NCBI GenBank assembly: GCA_016124755.1 | Contig: WGNA01000025.1 | Coordinates: 1-51,225 of the forward strand | Reading direction: 5' to 3' | DNA: 51,225 nucleotides | DNA from: Bacteroidota bacterium | Lineage (GTDB): Bacteria > Bacteroidota > Bacteroidia > NS11-12g > UBA9320 | Part shown: in pieces, positions 1-8,670 of the stretch | Layout of the letters: every line of letters begins with the position of its first letter | Numbering within the stretch: position 1 is the first letter of the stretch | Program-made: the position numbers and the translations under genes | The notes under the pieces: model-generated | Databases searched by the model: none | What the model saw: the letters and a program-made list of their open reading frames with translations, nothing else | What the model was told of the DNA's origin: nothing

Positions 1-520
1 CAACTCCTCCCCAATATTCAATTCAGTGTTCACCTTTCCTAAGTTCGTCAGTGGGATGACGCTCCGCAGTGAATATTGCGCAACCGATATTTGGTTCACA
101 CTGACAACTCCAACCCAATGTTCAGTTCAGCGTTAACCTTTCCTGAGTTCGTCAGTGGGATGACGCTCCGTAGTGAATATTGCGCAACCGATATTTTGTT
201 CACACTGACAACTCCAACCCAATATTCAGTTCAGCGTTAACCTTTCCTGAGTTCGTCAGTGGGATGACGCTCCGGAGTGAATATCTCTCAACAGATATAT
301 AGTTCACACTGACAACTCCAACCCAATATTCAATTCAGTGTTAACCTTTCCTGAGTTCGTCAGTGGGATGACGCTCCGTAGTGAATATTACGCAACCGAT
401 ATTTGGTTCACACTGACAACTCCAACCCAATATTCAATTCAGCATAAATTTTTCGCGAGTTCGTCAGTGGGATGACGCTCCGTGGCGAACATTTCTAACA
501 TAAGGTTCCGCGGCTAAGAT
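1..520. repeat. Five tandem copies of a 104-bp repeat
   Basis: The unit starts at 1, 105, 209, 313 and 417 (CAACTCC...), a period of exactly 104 bp, with the last copy degrading near 520. Each unit contains GAGTTCGTCAGTGGGATGAC followed by GCTCCG(T/C)AGTGAA. The segment CGTCA-GTGGGA-TGACG can fold as a 5-bp hairpin. The same module occurs in reverse orientation at 39810-39905 and 40130-40152, so it belongs to a dispersed family. No spacers of unique sequence separate the copies, so it is not a CRISPR array. No coding frame is evident. The stretch 521-577 holds nothing recognisable. Confidence 0.9.
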
Positions 521-577
521 TCAACCTGAATAATATAACTCAATCAAGAAACTCGCTCAAGAAAACAGAGCTTACCT

Positions 578-1003
578 CTAAAAAAACAAACTGATACGTC
601 CGCGTTTATAATCGATCCTGGCTTTGTATTCCGACAAAACATCGCCGCCGAGAATCATGTCGAAATTGGGAATACCCAACGAGTCGTAAAGCGCATCGAC
701 ATGGGAAATATCCATTATTCCCACCAGAATATTCCGGATGCGGAGATGTCCGAGTTTTAGGCGCCGGAGATTGGCAAACTGAGCTTCGAGTTTTTCGGGT
801 CCGATGCCGGCGGTAATTTCATCCGGAACTTCCACGAAGTCGGTTATGGCGAGTTGCTCACTCAGTTTTTTCCCAATTACGGTTTTACTCGCACCGGTAT
901 CCACCAGCATGTTCACCACCAATCCATTCACTTTGCCCCTGCAGAAGATGTGAACACCTTCGTCACCAAGAGCTACAATCTGCAACCGAAGCGATGTTTT
1001 CAA
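578..1003 (-). CDS. Retropepsin-like aspartic protease family protein
   Basis: This is a small single-domain protein of 141 residues resembling clan AA retropepsin-like proteases. The catalytic-type motif VDTGAS lies at residues 34-39 (Asp35), after the typical lead-in strand VNGLVVNML. A second conserved turn, ILGGDVLSEY, lies near residue 117. There is no signal peptide or membrane segment, so a cytoplasmic location is expected. The start codon is TTG at 1003-1001, four bases after the gpmI stop codon. The next in-frame ATG (residue 32) would remove the strand before the active site, so TTG is preferred. The tight spacing suggests co-transcription and perhaps translational coupling with gpmI. 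Single-domain retropepsins probably work as dimers; the substrate is unknown. Confidence 0.75.
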   Translation of the reverse strand: MKTSLRLQIVALGDEGVHIFCRGKVNGLVVNMLVDTGASKTVIGKKLSEQLAITDFVEVPDEITAGIGPEKLEAQFANLRRLKLGHLRIRNILVGIMDISHVDALYDSLGIPNFDMILGGDVLSEYKARIDYKRGRISLFF

Positions 1004-1007
1004 ATTA

Positions 1008-2528
1008 TTAATAAAGAGGTTTTCCTGTCATTTCCGACGGCTGCGGTAATTCCATCATTTTTAAAAGTGTGGGAGCCACGTCGGCTAAAACTCCTGGATG
1101 CAAATCCACATCTTGTCCCGGTAAAATACACGGAACCAGATTTACCGAATGTGCGGTGTTGGGTGTTCCGTCCGGATTTACCGCCAGATCCGCATTTCCG
1201 TGATCGGCGATTATCATCATTTTATATCCGTGTTTGTCGCAGGCTTCTTTCAATTCTCCAACCGCCGAATCAACCGTTTCCACTGCTTTTTTAATGGCTT
1301 CAAAAACGCCTGTATGTCCGACCATATCCGGATTTGCAAAATTCACGCAGAGGAAGTCGTATGTTTCCTGTCGAATCGCGGCGAGCACAGCTTCTTTTAA
1401 AAGTGGGGCACTCATCTCCGGTTGAAGATCGTACGTCGCAACTTTGGGAGAAGGAATTAAAATGCGTTCTTCTCCATCAAATTCACTTTCTCTTCCTCCG
1501 CTGAAAAAGAAGGTTACGTGCGGATATTTTTCCGTTTCTGCTGCCCGAAGCTGTTTGAGTCCGAGTGATGAAACATATTCACCCATCGTCATTTTCAAAT
1601 CGTCGTTGTGAAAAATGATCCCGACGTTTTTATATTTTTTATCGTACTCCGTCATCGTGAAGTAGTGCAACTTCAACGGATGCATATTTTGTTCGTGGAA
1701 TGCTTGTTGGGTGAGCGCCGTAGTAATTTCTCTGCCTCGGTCGGTACGGAAATTAAAACACAAAACCACATCGTTTTCGGAAATAGCCGCAATCGGTTGT
1801 CCAGCTGAATCGGTAACAATCATCGGTTTTACAAATTCATCTGTGATTCCTTCATCATACGATTCCTGCATTCCGGCAATGGGGTCTGCAATAGGTTTCC
1901 CGGTAGAATTTACCAATGCATCATACGCCAGTTTTACCCGTTCCCATCGTTTGTCGCGATCCATGGCATAATACCGACCGGTGATGCTCGCCACTTTGCA
2001 GGAGCCCAATCGTTGGTCGCTGAGAAGTTTTTCCAGAAACCCTTTTCCACTGTGCGGATCACAATCTCTTCCATCCATAAAAGCATGAATAAAAGTGCGG
2101 TTGTCGTAACCTATTTCTTTGAGAATTGAACACAACTCCAAAAGGTGTTCTTCGCTGCTGTGTACGCCGCCGTTGCTCACAAGTCCGATCAGATGAATTT
2201 TTCGGTTCGCATGCGCGCAGGCATCGAGAAATGTTTTAAATCCTTCAAGTTCTAAAACACTTCTGTTTCGAAATGCCAGATTGATTTTCACCAACATCTG
2301 ATAAACAATTCTGCCGGCACCAATATTCAGGTGACCGACTTCCGAATTTCCCATCTGACCTTCGGGCAAACCCACATTTTCCCCGAATGTTTTTAATGTG
2401 GTGTGAGGCTCCTCTTTCATGAGTTTGTCCATCACCGGCGTATTGGCACTGGCAATAGCATCGGTATTATCGCCTTTCCCGATTCCCCATCCGTCCAAAA
2501 TAAAGAGTGCAGCTTTTTTGTGAACCAT
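1008..2528 (-). CDS. gpmI: 2,3-bisphosphoglycerate-independent phosphoglycerate mutase
   Basis: This cytoplasmic glycolytic and gluconeogenic enzyme interconverts 3- and 2-phosphoglycerate through a phosphoserine intermediate and two metal ions (normally Mn2+). The 506-residue length matches the family. Visible motifs are LDGWGIG with metal-binding Asp12, GNSEVGHLNIG with the phospho-accepting Ser62, the MDGRDCDP stretch in the transferase domain, and DHGNAD and TAHS near the C-terminus that complete the metal sites. It belongs to the alkaline phosphatase superfamily. The ATG at 2528 gives the canonical MVHKKAALFILDGWG N-terminus. A TTTG-N20-CATCTTTG promoter candidate lies directly upstream, and the retropepsin-like gene follows four bases after its stop. 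Confidence 0.97.
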   Translation of the reverse strand: MVHKKAALFILDGWGIGKGDNTDAIASANTPVMDKLMKEEPHTTLKTFGENVGLPEGQMGNSEVGHLNIGAGRIVYQMLVKINLAFRNRSVLELEGFKTFLDACAHANRKIHLIGLVSNGGVHSSEEHLLELCSILKEIGYDNRTFIHAFMDGRDCDPHSGKGFLEKLLSDQRLGSCKVASITGRYYAMDRDKRWERVKLAYDALVNSTGKPIADPIAGMQESYDEGITDEFVKPMIVTDSAGQPIAAISENDVVLCFNFRTDRGREITTALTQQAFHEQNMHPLKLHYFTMTEYDKKYKNVGIIFHNDDLKMTMGEYVSSLGLKQLRAAETEKYPHVTFFFSGGRESEFDGEERILIPSPKVATYDLQPEMSAPLLKEAVLAAIRQETYDFLCVNFANPDMVGHTGVFEAIKKAVETVDSAVGELKEACDKHGYKMMIIADHGNADLAVNPDGTPNTAHSVNLVPCILPGQDVDLHPGVLADVAPTLLKMMELPQPSEMTGKPLY

Positions 2529-2532
2529 GGTG

Positions 2533-2564
2533 CAAAGATGCTCCGTTGCGTTTCACGGAACAAA
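2533..2564 (-). promoter_or_regulatory. Candidate Bacteroidota sigma-ABfr promoter of gpmI
   Basis: On the minus strand, TTTG (2564-2561), a 20-base spacer and CATCTTTG (2540-2533) resemble the -33 TTTG / -7 TAnnTTTG consensus with one mismatch (CA for TA). The -7 box ends five bases before the ATG, implying a very short leader. This is assigned by pattern only. Confidence 0.4.
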
Positions 2565-2606
2565 TCTCTGAGAATGATTGTTTTCCGGATCAGGATGATA
2601 AATCAT

Positions 2607-3497
2607 TTATAAACTAAAAGATTTGGAGGCGATGCATGTCCCGTAATCGGTAAAAATGCGGATGTGATATTTTCCTTTTGGCCAGTGATCCACCGATAAA
2701 TTGAGCATTTCGGTATAGTCGCCCCGGTTAAATATTTTAGCTTCCCGAATATGATCAACCACTCTTCCGTGCGCATCTGCCACCACAATAGAAACGACCG
2801 CATTATTTTTTAAACTAAAGGGGATTTCTCCGGTGATTTTTACAGGACGATCAGAAAAAGCACGGGCAGTATCCGGCGCATATTTGGTGAAATACCAGGG
2901 CATTTCCTGACCCGAAAGATCCGAAACAATATTTAGCAATTGTTTTTCGGATTCGGATCCGTTGTATCGCAGTCCGCTGATCGAATGGTTGTTTGATAAA
3001 ATCCATACCGCCGTTTGAATACCTGTGTTCACGTCTCGATGCTGGTCGATATACTTTGCGAGGCGTATCCATTTTTCCGGTGCCATAAAACCGATTTTAA
3101 ATCCGGAACCGGAATGAGGTGAGTGATTCGAACTCTGACAACAAAAGCCAAATCCGGAAACTACTTTTTTCTCATGCGGTTTTAGTTCGAAACGGTTTTC
3201 ATGCACTAAAAAAATGTCTTGTTCCAACGAATCTTCCGAAAGCAATCTCCTTCCGGCTTCGATTTTTAACGGAAGAACAGATGAAGTGCGATTGGTAATT
3301 TCAAACGAAACGCAATTTTGCTGATAACCTCCGGTTCCCGTTATTTCAACATTGATTTTGCCTGCCTCCAACAGTTTTTCAACAGACAGAAATCGATCAT
3401 TTTCTTCGGTAAATGAAATTAACGAAATACCTAAAACTAAAAAAATAAAGAATAAAATGGGGGTAAAGTTGAACGCGGTTTTTTCTATTCGACGCAT
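2607..3497 (-). CDS. Exported or membrane-anchored protein of unknown function
   Basis: No family is recognised with confidence. Residues 10-28 form a hydrophobic N-terminal segment (FTPILFFIFLVLGISLISF) preceded by basic residues, a signal peptide or an N-terminal anchor. The next 80 residues look like a beta-sandwich (VEITGTGGYQQNCVSFEITN...). The middle (about 130-210) is more helical and contains a Trp-rich segment. The last 70 residues have strands ending in GDYTEMLNLSVDHWPKGKYHIRIF, reminiscent of an Ig-like or sorting-domain fold, but lacking the canonical NP-P motif of a T9SS type A tail. It stands alone on the minus strand about 80 bp upstream of gpmI. Confidence 0.7.
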   Translation of the reverse strand: MRRIEKTAFNFTPILFFIFLVLGISLISFTEENDRFLSVEKLLEAGKINVEITGTGGYQQNCVSFEITNRTSSVLPLKIEAGRRLLSEDSLEQDIFLVHENRFELKPHEKKVVSGFGFCCQSSNHSPHSGSGFKIGFMAPEKWIRLAKYIDQHRDVNTGIQTAVWILSNNHSISGLRYNGSESEKQLLNIVSDLSGQEMPWYFTKYAPDTARAFSDRPVKITGEIPFSLKNNAVVSIVVADAHGRVVDHIREAKIFNRGDYTEMLNLSVDHWPKGKYHIRIFTDYGTCIASKSFSL

Positions 3498-4000
3498 ATT
3501 TTCAACTTTAGATAATGAACACGACGAGAGCCGGTTTTAGTATTTAGAAAATCGAAGATTGGTTTGTCTGCACTCAATTGCTACAGCAGATGAGAAAAGT
3601 GCGATTTCTGAACGACGATTTACGAACGATTTCCAAAAGGATCTTGGAAATCAATTCGTGTTTACGGGAAAACTTTGCGCAACCTTCTTTTAAAATATTT
3701 CTTCCATCAGACCTCAATGATGTCGTAAATCAAACTTCTACAATCATCGATTTCAGATGTGTACGTTTTACGAATTTTTATTTTGGGACTTTTAACACGC
3801 TTTCCTCTCAAACCATCGTCCGCCGTGCTCCTAAATTGGCACAATACAGATCACCCCAAGACCTGTCGGTAGCGCGATGCAATCGACAGGTACCCGGGGT
3901 AAATCCAATTGTGTATGCGCATCGATTTTCATTTTTCGAATAATCGCTTTTCCCTATCTTGCCGCTTCATTAGCCACTTCATATTTCAGGATCTGTTTTT
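3498..4000. other. Intergenic region with degenerate repeat copies
   Basis: No convincing gene lies between the divergent genes at 3497 and 4001. The region holds a GTCCGCCGTGCTCC stretch (about 3818-3832) that matches the GGCGGAC repeat family seen at 15740, 44740 and 45170. It also holds a hairpin at 3861-3891 (ACCTGTCG ... CGACAGGT, 8-bp stem) related to the CCTGTCGGTAGCG hairpin at 15614. An open frame at 3578-3943 runs through this repeat material and has no protein-like features. Confidence 0.6.
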
Positions 4001-4678
4001 ATGAAAAAGGCTATTTTCTTTTCGTTCATTTTGCTGCTGTCTCAACTCGTTTTTGCCCAACACGACACCAGCGTTCGAATTGGAACCATCATGTGGTTTT
4101 CTCCTTTCGGATTGATGGATATCTATCAGGGACCCAACATTAGTATTGCGCACGAAATTGATCTAAACGCGCGAAACGCATGGTATTCGGAAATTCAGAT
4201 CAACCGCTACGGTACCTTCTTGCTCAACGATCGTTTTTGGGGAAATCTCCACGGTTTTACCATCAAACAGGAGCACCGGAAATTTATGTCGGTTCGTTCG
4301 GGTTACAATCCCGGATCCTGGCAACGAACCTACATTGGTCTTGAATTAAGTGCCGGCACACAAGAATATACCCGAACCGATACAGTGGTGATCGAACCTC
4401 ATCCGTATTATCTGAAAACGTATCGGAACCAGCGCAAATTCATCGGACTTGCCGCCAACATCGGTTACGAAATATTTAGTCCGAACGGTTGGATGTTTGG
4501 TTATGGCATCGGATTCGGACTCCGGTACAATCAGGTTAAAAACGATTTAACGGATCATGAAGCTTTCGGACGGCAGTTGGGATCGGATCTCGACGGAGCA
4601 AACTGGATTCAGAAAAAAGGTGATCACATTATTCCGAAATTCAACTTCTTCTTTAGAATAGGTTACCGTTGGGGATGA
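4001..4678 (+). CDS. Exported outer-membrane-type beta-barrel protein
   Basis: A 225-residue protein with a clear signal peptide (residues 1-19, MKKAIFFSFILLLSQLVFA, cleavage before QHD). The mature part alternates polar and hydrophobic or aromatic residues in short strands rich in Gly and Tyr (GYEIFSPNGWMFGYGIGFGLRYN, FNFFFRIGYRW). That pattern is typical of small outer-membrane beta-barrels, and the chain ends close to an aromatic residue as barrel C-termini do. No specific family is recognised. It stands 145 bp upstream of the lamin-tail-like secreted protein and could share its transcript, but nothing shows a functional link. Confidence 0.75.
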   Translation: MKKAIFFSFILLLSQLVFAQHDTSVRIGTIMWFSPFGLMDIYQGPNISIAHEIDLNARNAWYSEIQINRYGTFLLNDRFWGNLHGFTIKQEHRKFMSVRSGYNPGSWQRTYIGLELSAGTQEYTRTDTVVIEPHPYYLKTYRNQRKFIGLAANIGYEIFSPNGWMFGYGIGFGLRYNQVKNDLTDHEAFGRQLGSDLDGANWIQKKGDHIIPKFNFFFRIGYRWG

Positions 4679-4823
4679 GGATTGGTGACTGTTAATTTAA
4701 TGTTATGCTAATTAGAATAAATTGAAAATTAAATACTAAAAAACCGGTTAACATTTCATAATGTCTTAACATTCGTGACATAACGTGTATCTAACATTGC
4801 GCTTTAATTTTAATACTTACGCG

Positions 4824-7385
4824 ATGTCAGTTACGAATACAAATTTCCGCAAAAAATTCTCGGTTTTATTGATTCTGATTCTATCCGGAATTCAGGCTTT
4901 TTCTCAGGTGAATTTTAAAATCACCGAAATATTTTCCGGTCAGGCAGGAACCGATTTAACCGCCGATTGGTTTGAAATTGTAAACAACGGAAACCAGGAT
5001 TGGGTCGCCGGAATGGATTCAAGTCTATTTTATGATGATGATTCCAGATCTGCTTCCGAAGCCGATCCGATTTTAGGATTAACAGAGATCAAAGCCGGAG
5101 CAACTGCCATTATTCTGGTAACCGGCGACACTGCCGACATCACCAAATTTAAAAATACATGGGGGCCGGTTGTGGATCTTTCCAATGTTCAAATCGGATA
5201 TACAAATGGCTCCGGACTCGGAGACGGCGGTGATTTGGTAACACTGTGGATGGGAAGTCCGTTCGCACACAATCCGATTGACACGGCGTCGTATCCGGCA
5301 ACTTCGGCAAACGACGGACACACATACGATGTTTCGTTACATGCTTTTAGTGTGGAAGGAAATTCGAATAATGCAGTAACTACAACCGCAAAAAGTGGAA
5401 GCAGCGGAAATACCCCGAATGTGGGTTCTCCCGGAATCGTATTCTTTATGCCGGAATTTCAGGGCATAAAAATCACCGAAATATTTTCTGGTCAGGCCGG
5501 AGCAGATCTTACTGCCGATTGGTTTGAAATTCACAATACCGGGTCAACAACCTGGATGTCGGATGTACACGGAGCACTTTATTACGACGACGAATCTGCT
5601 GCGGCTGATGAAGCGGTTCCGGTTTACGGAGTTGATAGTTTACAGGCCGGTGAGCGTGCAATTGTGGTAGTGGGAAAAGCTACTGACGCAAGCACATTTG
5701 TTTCTGTGTGGGGTGATGTAACTGAAATTAATACAATTCAGGTCGGCTATACTGATGGCGCCGGTTTGGGCGGAAGCGGAGATGCAGTTGCAATTTGGGT
5801 TGGTTTGCCAATGATTCATTTTCTTGAAGATACGGCTTCGTATCCCGATCCGACCAATTTCGATGGTAAAACGTACGATGTTGAATTGGGTGATTTCAGT
5901 GTGGTTGGTAACGCGAGCAAGGCTATTAAAACGAAGGCATTGGGCGGTAATGCATCTGATGTTCCCAATATCGGTTCTCCCGGAAATCTCGGACCTAAAA
6001 TCGAAAAGCCGGGATATCAAAGTCTTAAAATTTCGGAAATATTTTCGGGTCAGGCCGGAACCGATTTGACCGCAGACTGGTTCGAAATTCACAATACCGG
6101 ATCCAATAGCTGGGTGGCGAATGTGCACGGTGCGCTGTATTACGACGACGAATCTGCTGATTCTGCAGATGCGGTTTTAATTATGGGATTCGACAGTATT
6201 CAGGCCGGTGAACGGGTAATTGTTGTGGTTGGAAAAGAATCCGACACCGCAACTTTTAATACTATCTGGAAAGAAGTTACTGAAATTAATAAAATTCAAA
6301 TCGGTTTCACAGACGGAGCCGGATTAGGCGACGGTGGCGATGCCGTTACCTTGTGGGTTGGCTCACCTGAAACACATCTTCCGGCGGACACAGCGTCGTA
6401 TCCGTCAACCTCAGGCAACGACGGAAAATCGTACGATGTGGAGTTGGGAACTTTTAGTGAAGTGGCCAATGCAAGTGATGCGGTTCAAACCAAAGCATTG
6501 GGTGGAACAAATTCCGATGTGCCGAATATCGCTTCTCCGGGGAACCTCGGGCCGAAATCGGAAAATCCCGAATTCAAAGATTTCAAAATCACCGAAATTT
6601 TTATGGGACAAGACGGAACCGATCTTACTGTTGACTGGTTTGAAATAATGAACAACGGATCCGAAACCTGGTCGCTTAATGTTCATGGTGCATTGTATTA
6701 CGACGACGAATCAGCCGATGCATCGGAAGCAGTTATTATAGACGGTTTTGAAAGTATTAAACCGGGAGAACGAGCCATTGTCGTAATAGGCAATGAAGCC
6801 GACACGGCAACTTTTGCGGCAGTTTGGAGAGATGTTACACACATAGATTCGGTTCAGATCGGATTTGCAATTGGTGGTGCCGGATTAAGTGGAACCGGTG
6901 ACGCAGTTACGCTGTGGGTTGGTGAGCCATCAACACATAATCCGGTGGCAAATGCATCGTATCCAGATGCTTCTAATGCCGATGGAAAAACCTATGATTT
7001 GGAATTAGCGACCTTCAGTGAAGTAGGCAACGCAAGCAAAGCGGTTAAAACCCTTGCCATGGGTGGTTCACTTTCAAATGTTCCGAATATCGGATCTCCG
7101 GGAAATCTCGGGCCTAGATCGGATGTCGGTGTTTTTGCCATTAAAATGAACGATTATTTCAGCCTGTATCCGAACCCTTCGAATGGTTTCATCACGATAA
7201 AATTGAAAGATGTAATTAGCTCCGGTTCGCTTACCATTTGTGATATCAACGGCAAAACGGTGTTCTCACAAGTGCTTAATTCAACCGAAACAAATTTGGA
7301 TCTTTCATCACTTTCTCCATCGGTTTATACCTTTACGATTACGGGCGAAAACGGAACTTCTGTTTCGCGATTGGTAATTAAATAA
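4824..7385 (+). CDS. Secreted protein with four lamin-tail-like repeats and a T9SS type A sorting domain
   Basis: An 853-residue secreted protein. The ATG at 4824 gives a good signal peptide (MSVTNTNFRKKFSVLLILILSG..., cleaved near AFSQ); an in-frame ATG at 4785 would only add 13 residues in front. Four tandem domains of about 185 residues begin at about 4914, 5467, 6025 and 6583, each opening with (F/I/L)KI(T/S)EIF.GQ.G.DLT.DWFEI. This fits the lamin-tail / LTD beta-sandwich pattern (xxExx...DWxEI.N). Each continues with YDDES, an ERAIVVVG-like strand, VQIG(F/Y)..GAGLG.GGDAVTLWVG and PNIGSPGN. The repeats remain very similar at DNA level. The last 80 residues (YPNPSNGFITI...SGSLTICDINGK...LDLSSLSPSVYTF...RLVIK) form a type A sorting domain, predicting export by T9SS and attachment to or release from the cell surface. 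LTD domains often occur in secreted nucleases or adhesins, but no enzymatic domain is present here. Confidence 0.9.
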   Translation: MSVTNTNFRKKFSVLLILILSGIQAFSQVNFKITEIFSGQAGTDLTADWFEIVNNGNQDWVAGMDSSLFYDDDSRSASEADPILGLTEIKAGATAIILVTGDTADITKFKNTWGPVVDLSNVQIGYTNGSGLGDGGDLVTLWMGSPFAHNPIDTASYPATSANDGHTYDVSLHAFSVEGNSNNAVTTTAKSGSSGNTPNVGSPGIVFFMPEFQGIKITEIFSGQAGADLTADWFEIHNTGSTTWMSDVHGALYYDDESAAADEAVPVYGVDSLQAGERAIVVVGKATDASTFVSVWGDVTEINTIQVGYTDGAGLGGSGDAVAIWVGLPMIHFLEDTASYPDPTNFDGKTYDVELGDFSVVGNASKAIKTKALGGNASDVPNIGSPGNLGPKIEKPGYQSLKISEIFSGQAGTDLTADWFEIHNTGSNSWVANVHGALYYDDESADSADAVLIMGFDSIQAGERVIVVVGKESDTATFNTIWKEVTEINKIQIGFTDGAGLGDGGDAVTLWVGSPETHLPADTASYPSTSGNDGKSYDVELGTFSEVANASDAVQTKALGGTNSDVPNIASPGNLGPKSENPEFKDFKITEIFMGQDGTDLTVDWFEIMNNGSETWSLNVHGALYYDDESADASEAVIIDGFESIKPGERAIVVIGNEADTATFAAVWRDVTHIDSVQIGFAIGGAGLSGTGDAVTLWVGEPSTHNPVANASYPDASNADGKTYDLELATFSEVGNASKAVKTLAMGGSLSNVPNIGSPGNLGPRSDVGVFAIKMNDYFSLYPNPSNGFITIKLKDVISSGSLTICDINGKTVFSQVLNSTETNLDLSSLSPSVYTFTITGENGTSVSRLVIK

Positions 7386-7517
7386 ATCGATCTAAAAATA
7401 TAAATCTGAGATTGCCGATTGAAAAATGTTCACCGAAGGCCTACAGCGAAGGCGGATTATTTTTTTATCGCAAAGTGTTAAGTTGTTCCGCCAAAAATAT
7501 CCGTAGGGTTTTGTAGG

Positions 7518-7571
7518 GATTGTAGGGATTGTAGGGGTAAGGCATGCCTTACCCCTACAATCCCTACAATC
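7518..7571. repeat. 54-bp perfect palindrome (copy A of the GTAGGGGTAAGGCA family)
   Basis: The 28-bp core at 7531-7558 is GTAGGGGTAAGGCA joined to its own reverse complement. The arms (GATTGTAGGGATT and its complement) extend perfect symmetry to 54 bp. The left arm sits in a short tract of TGTAGGGAT repeats. The same core occurs at 15685-15712 and 40287-40314 with different but also symmetric arms. The rest of the gap 7386-7750 holds a short CCGAAGGC/GCGAAGGCGGA piece of another repeat family (7432-7456) and nothing recognisable as a gene. Confidence 0.92.
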
Positions 7572-7750
7572 TTTGCTTAACCTTCATCATTAAACCAAAC
7601 CTGTTCGTAGTGTCCCCAATACGGACTTTATTTTTTTCATTTATTAATTTAAATCAAAGTGCAATTTTGACCCATAAGCATTGCTGCGCGGCATTTTCTG
7701 AATGAATTAAATTGTTTTCGGGAGGATGGTGTGGAGTTGGATTTTTTAGT

Positions 7751-8599
7751 CTAAATCAGCCAGATCGTAACCACGAAAAGAATAAACCGGTAGGCTAAAA
7801 CCACGAACATCATCCACAAAGTGAGGAAGAGAGATTTCAGGAAAGTGACGGCGTTTTTTTGTTCGTAGAATTTTCGGAGTCCGAAAAAGAGGTAGATGAA
7901 AATCAGAAAGAGCAGAGAAATAAGAAAACCAATACTATTGATGTCAGGATTGAAATTTATTCTGAAAACTGTGTGCATTAATAACTGAATAATAAAAAAC
8001 AGCATGGGCAGAATTAAAAAGATCACATAAAGAATAAAAGTGATAAAGCCCAGCGAATAAATCAGATGATTGAAGTAAAATAGTTTTTGTCTGAAAAACA
8101 AAACGGGTAATGGGAGAGAAAAAAGAAAGACCAACAGTATCAACAGAAGTTTGGAGTGATCTACTACTTTTTTGTTGAATCGCGTTTTGAGTTGTTCGTA
8201 CGATTTTCCGGTTCGCTCCATTTTTCGGTTTACCATGTTCGCGGCAATGTTCCGGTACGCTTGTCCCTGCGTTTGAGTATCGAGTCCGGTAGTGAACGAG
8301 TCGACCGGAAGAATGAGAAAGTACAACAGGTTGCCGATGAAAAACAGAGAAAGGGGAGAGGTGTAAAGATTTCTTCTACCGGTCACATATTCTTTGGAGA
8401 GGAATCCGGGTCGGAAAATGAGAAGCCGGAGCGTTCGGATGAATTTAGTGTCGGTGAAGGTGAGGGCATTCAGTAATTGTCCGAGAAAATGACGGATGCT
8501 TCTTTCTTTTGCTTCCACCACCTTTTCTCCGCACTGATTGCAATATTTTCCGGTAAATGTGTTTCCGCAACTTGCACACACTTGCTTCGAATCCGACAT
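7751..8599 (-). CDS. DUF3667 family membrane protein
   Basis: A 282-residue protein with an N-terminal zinc-ribbon-like pair of CxxC motifs (CASCG at 8-12, CNQCG at 20-24). A conserved cytoplasmic stretch follows (ERSIRHFLGQLLNALTFTDTKFIRTLRLLIFRPGFLSKEYVTGRRNLYTSPLSLFF), then about five hydrophobic helices (around 85-100, 150-170, 175-200, 210-240, 260-282). This matches the Bacteroidota DUF3667 pattern; the biochemical role is unknown. It is a single gene; a TATTTTTG box lies just upstream of the ATG. Confidence 0.85.
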   Translation of the reverse strand: MSDSKQVCASCGNTFTGKYCNQCGEKVVEAKERSIRHFLGQLLNALTFTDTKFIRTLRLLIFRPGFLSKEYVTGRRNLYTSPLSLFFIGNLLYFLILPVDSFTTGLDTQTQGQAYRNIAANMVNRKMERTGKSYEQLKTRFNKKVVDHSKLLLILLVFLFSLPLPVLFFRQKLFYFNHLIYSLGFITFILYVIFLILPMLFFIIQLLMHTVFRINFNPDINSIGFLISLLFLIFIYLFFGLRKFYEQKNAVTFLKSLFLTLWMMFVVLAYRFILFVVTIWLI

Positions 8600-8603
8600 G
8601 GGT

Positions 8604-8611
8604 CAAAAATA
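8604..8611 (-). promoter_or_regulatory. Candidate -7 box upstream of the DUF3667 gene
   Basis: The minus-strand sequence TATTTTTG fits TAnnTTTG exactly, five bases before the ATG. No matching -33 TTG was found at 19-20 bp, so this is weak. Confidence 0.3.
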
Positions 8612-8670
8612 GGATATTACCGGATTTGTAGGGAAATGAAAAAAATGAAAGGAATTAAAGAATAATGAAA

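Noticed and set aside
1-520. Regular repeats that could be taken for a CRISPR array
   Set aside because: The unit is 104 bp with no unique spacers; whole units are repeated and the module is found elsewhere in reverse orientation.
3578-3943. 121-codon open frame on the plus strand
   Set aside because: It runs through hairpin and GGCGGAC repeat remnants, has no domain, signal or protein-like composition, and lies in a divergent promoter region.
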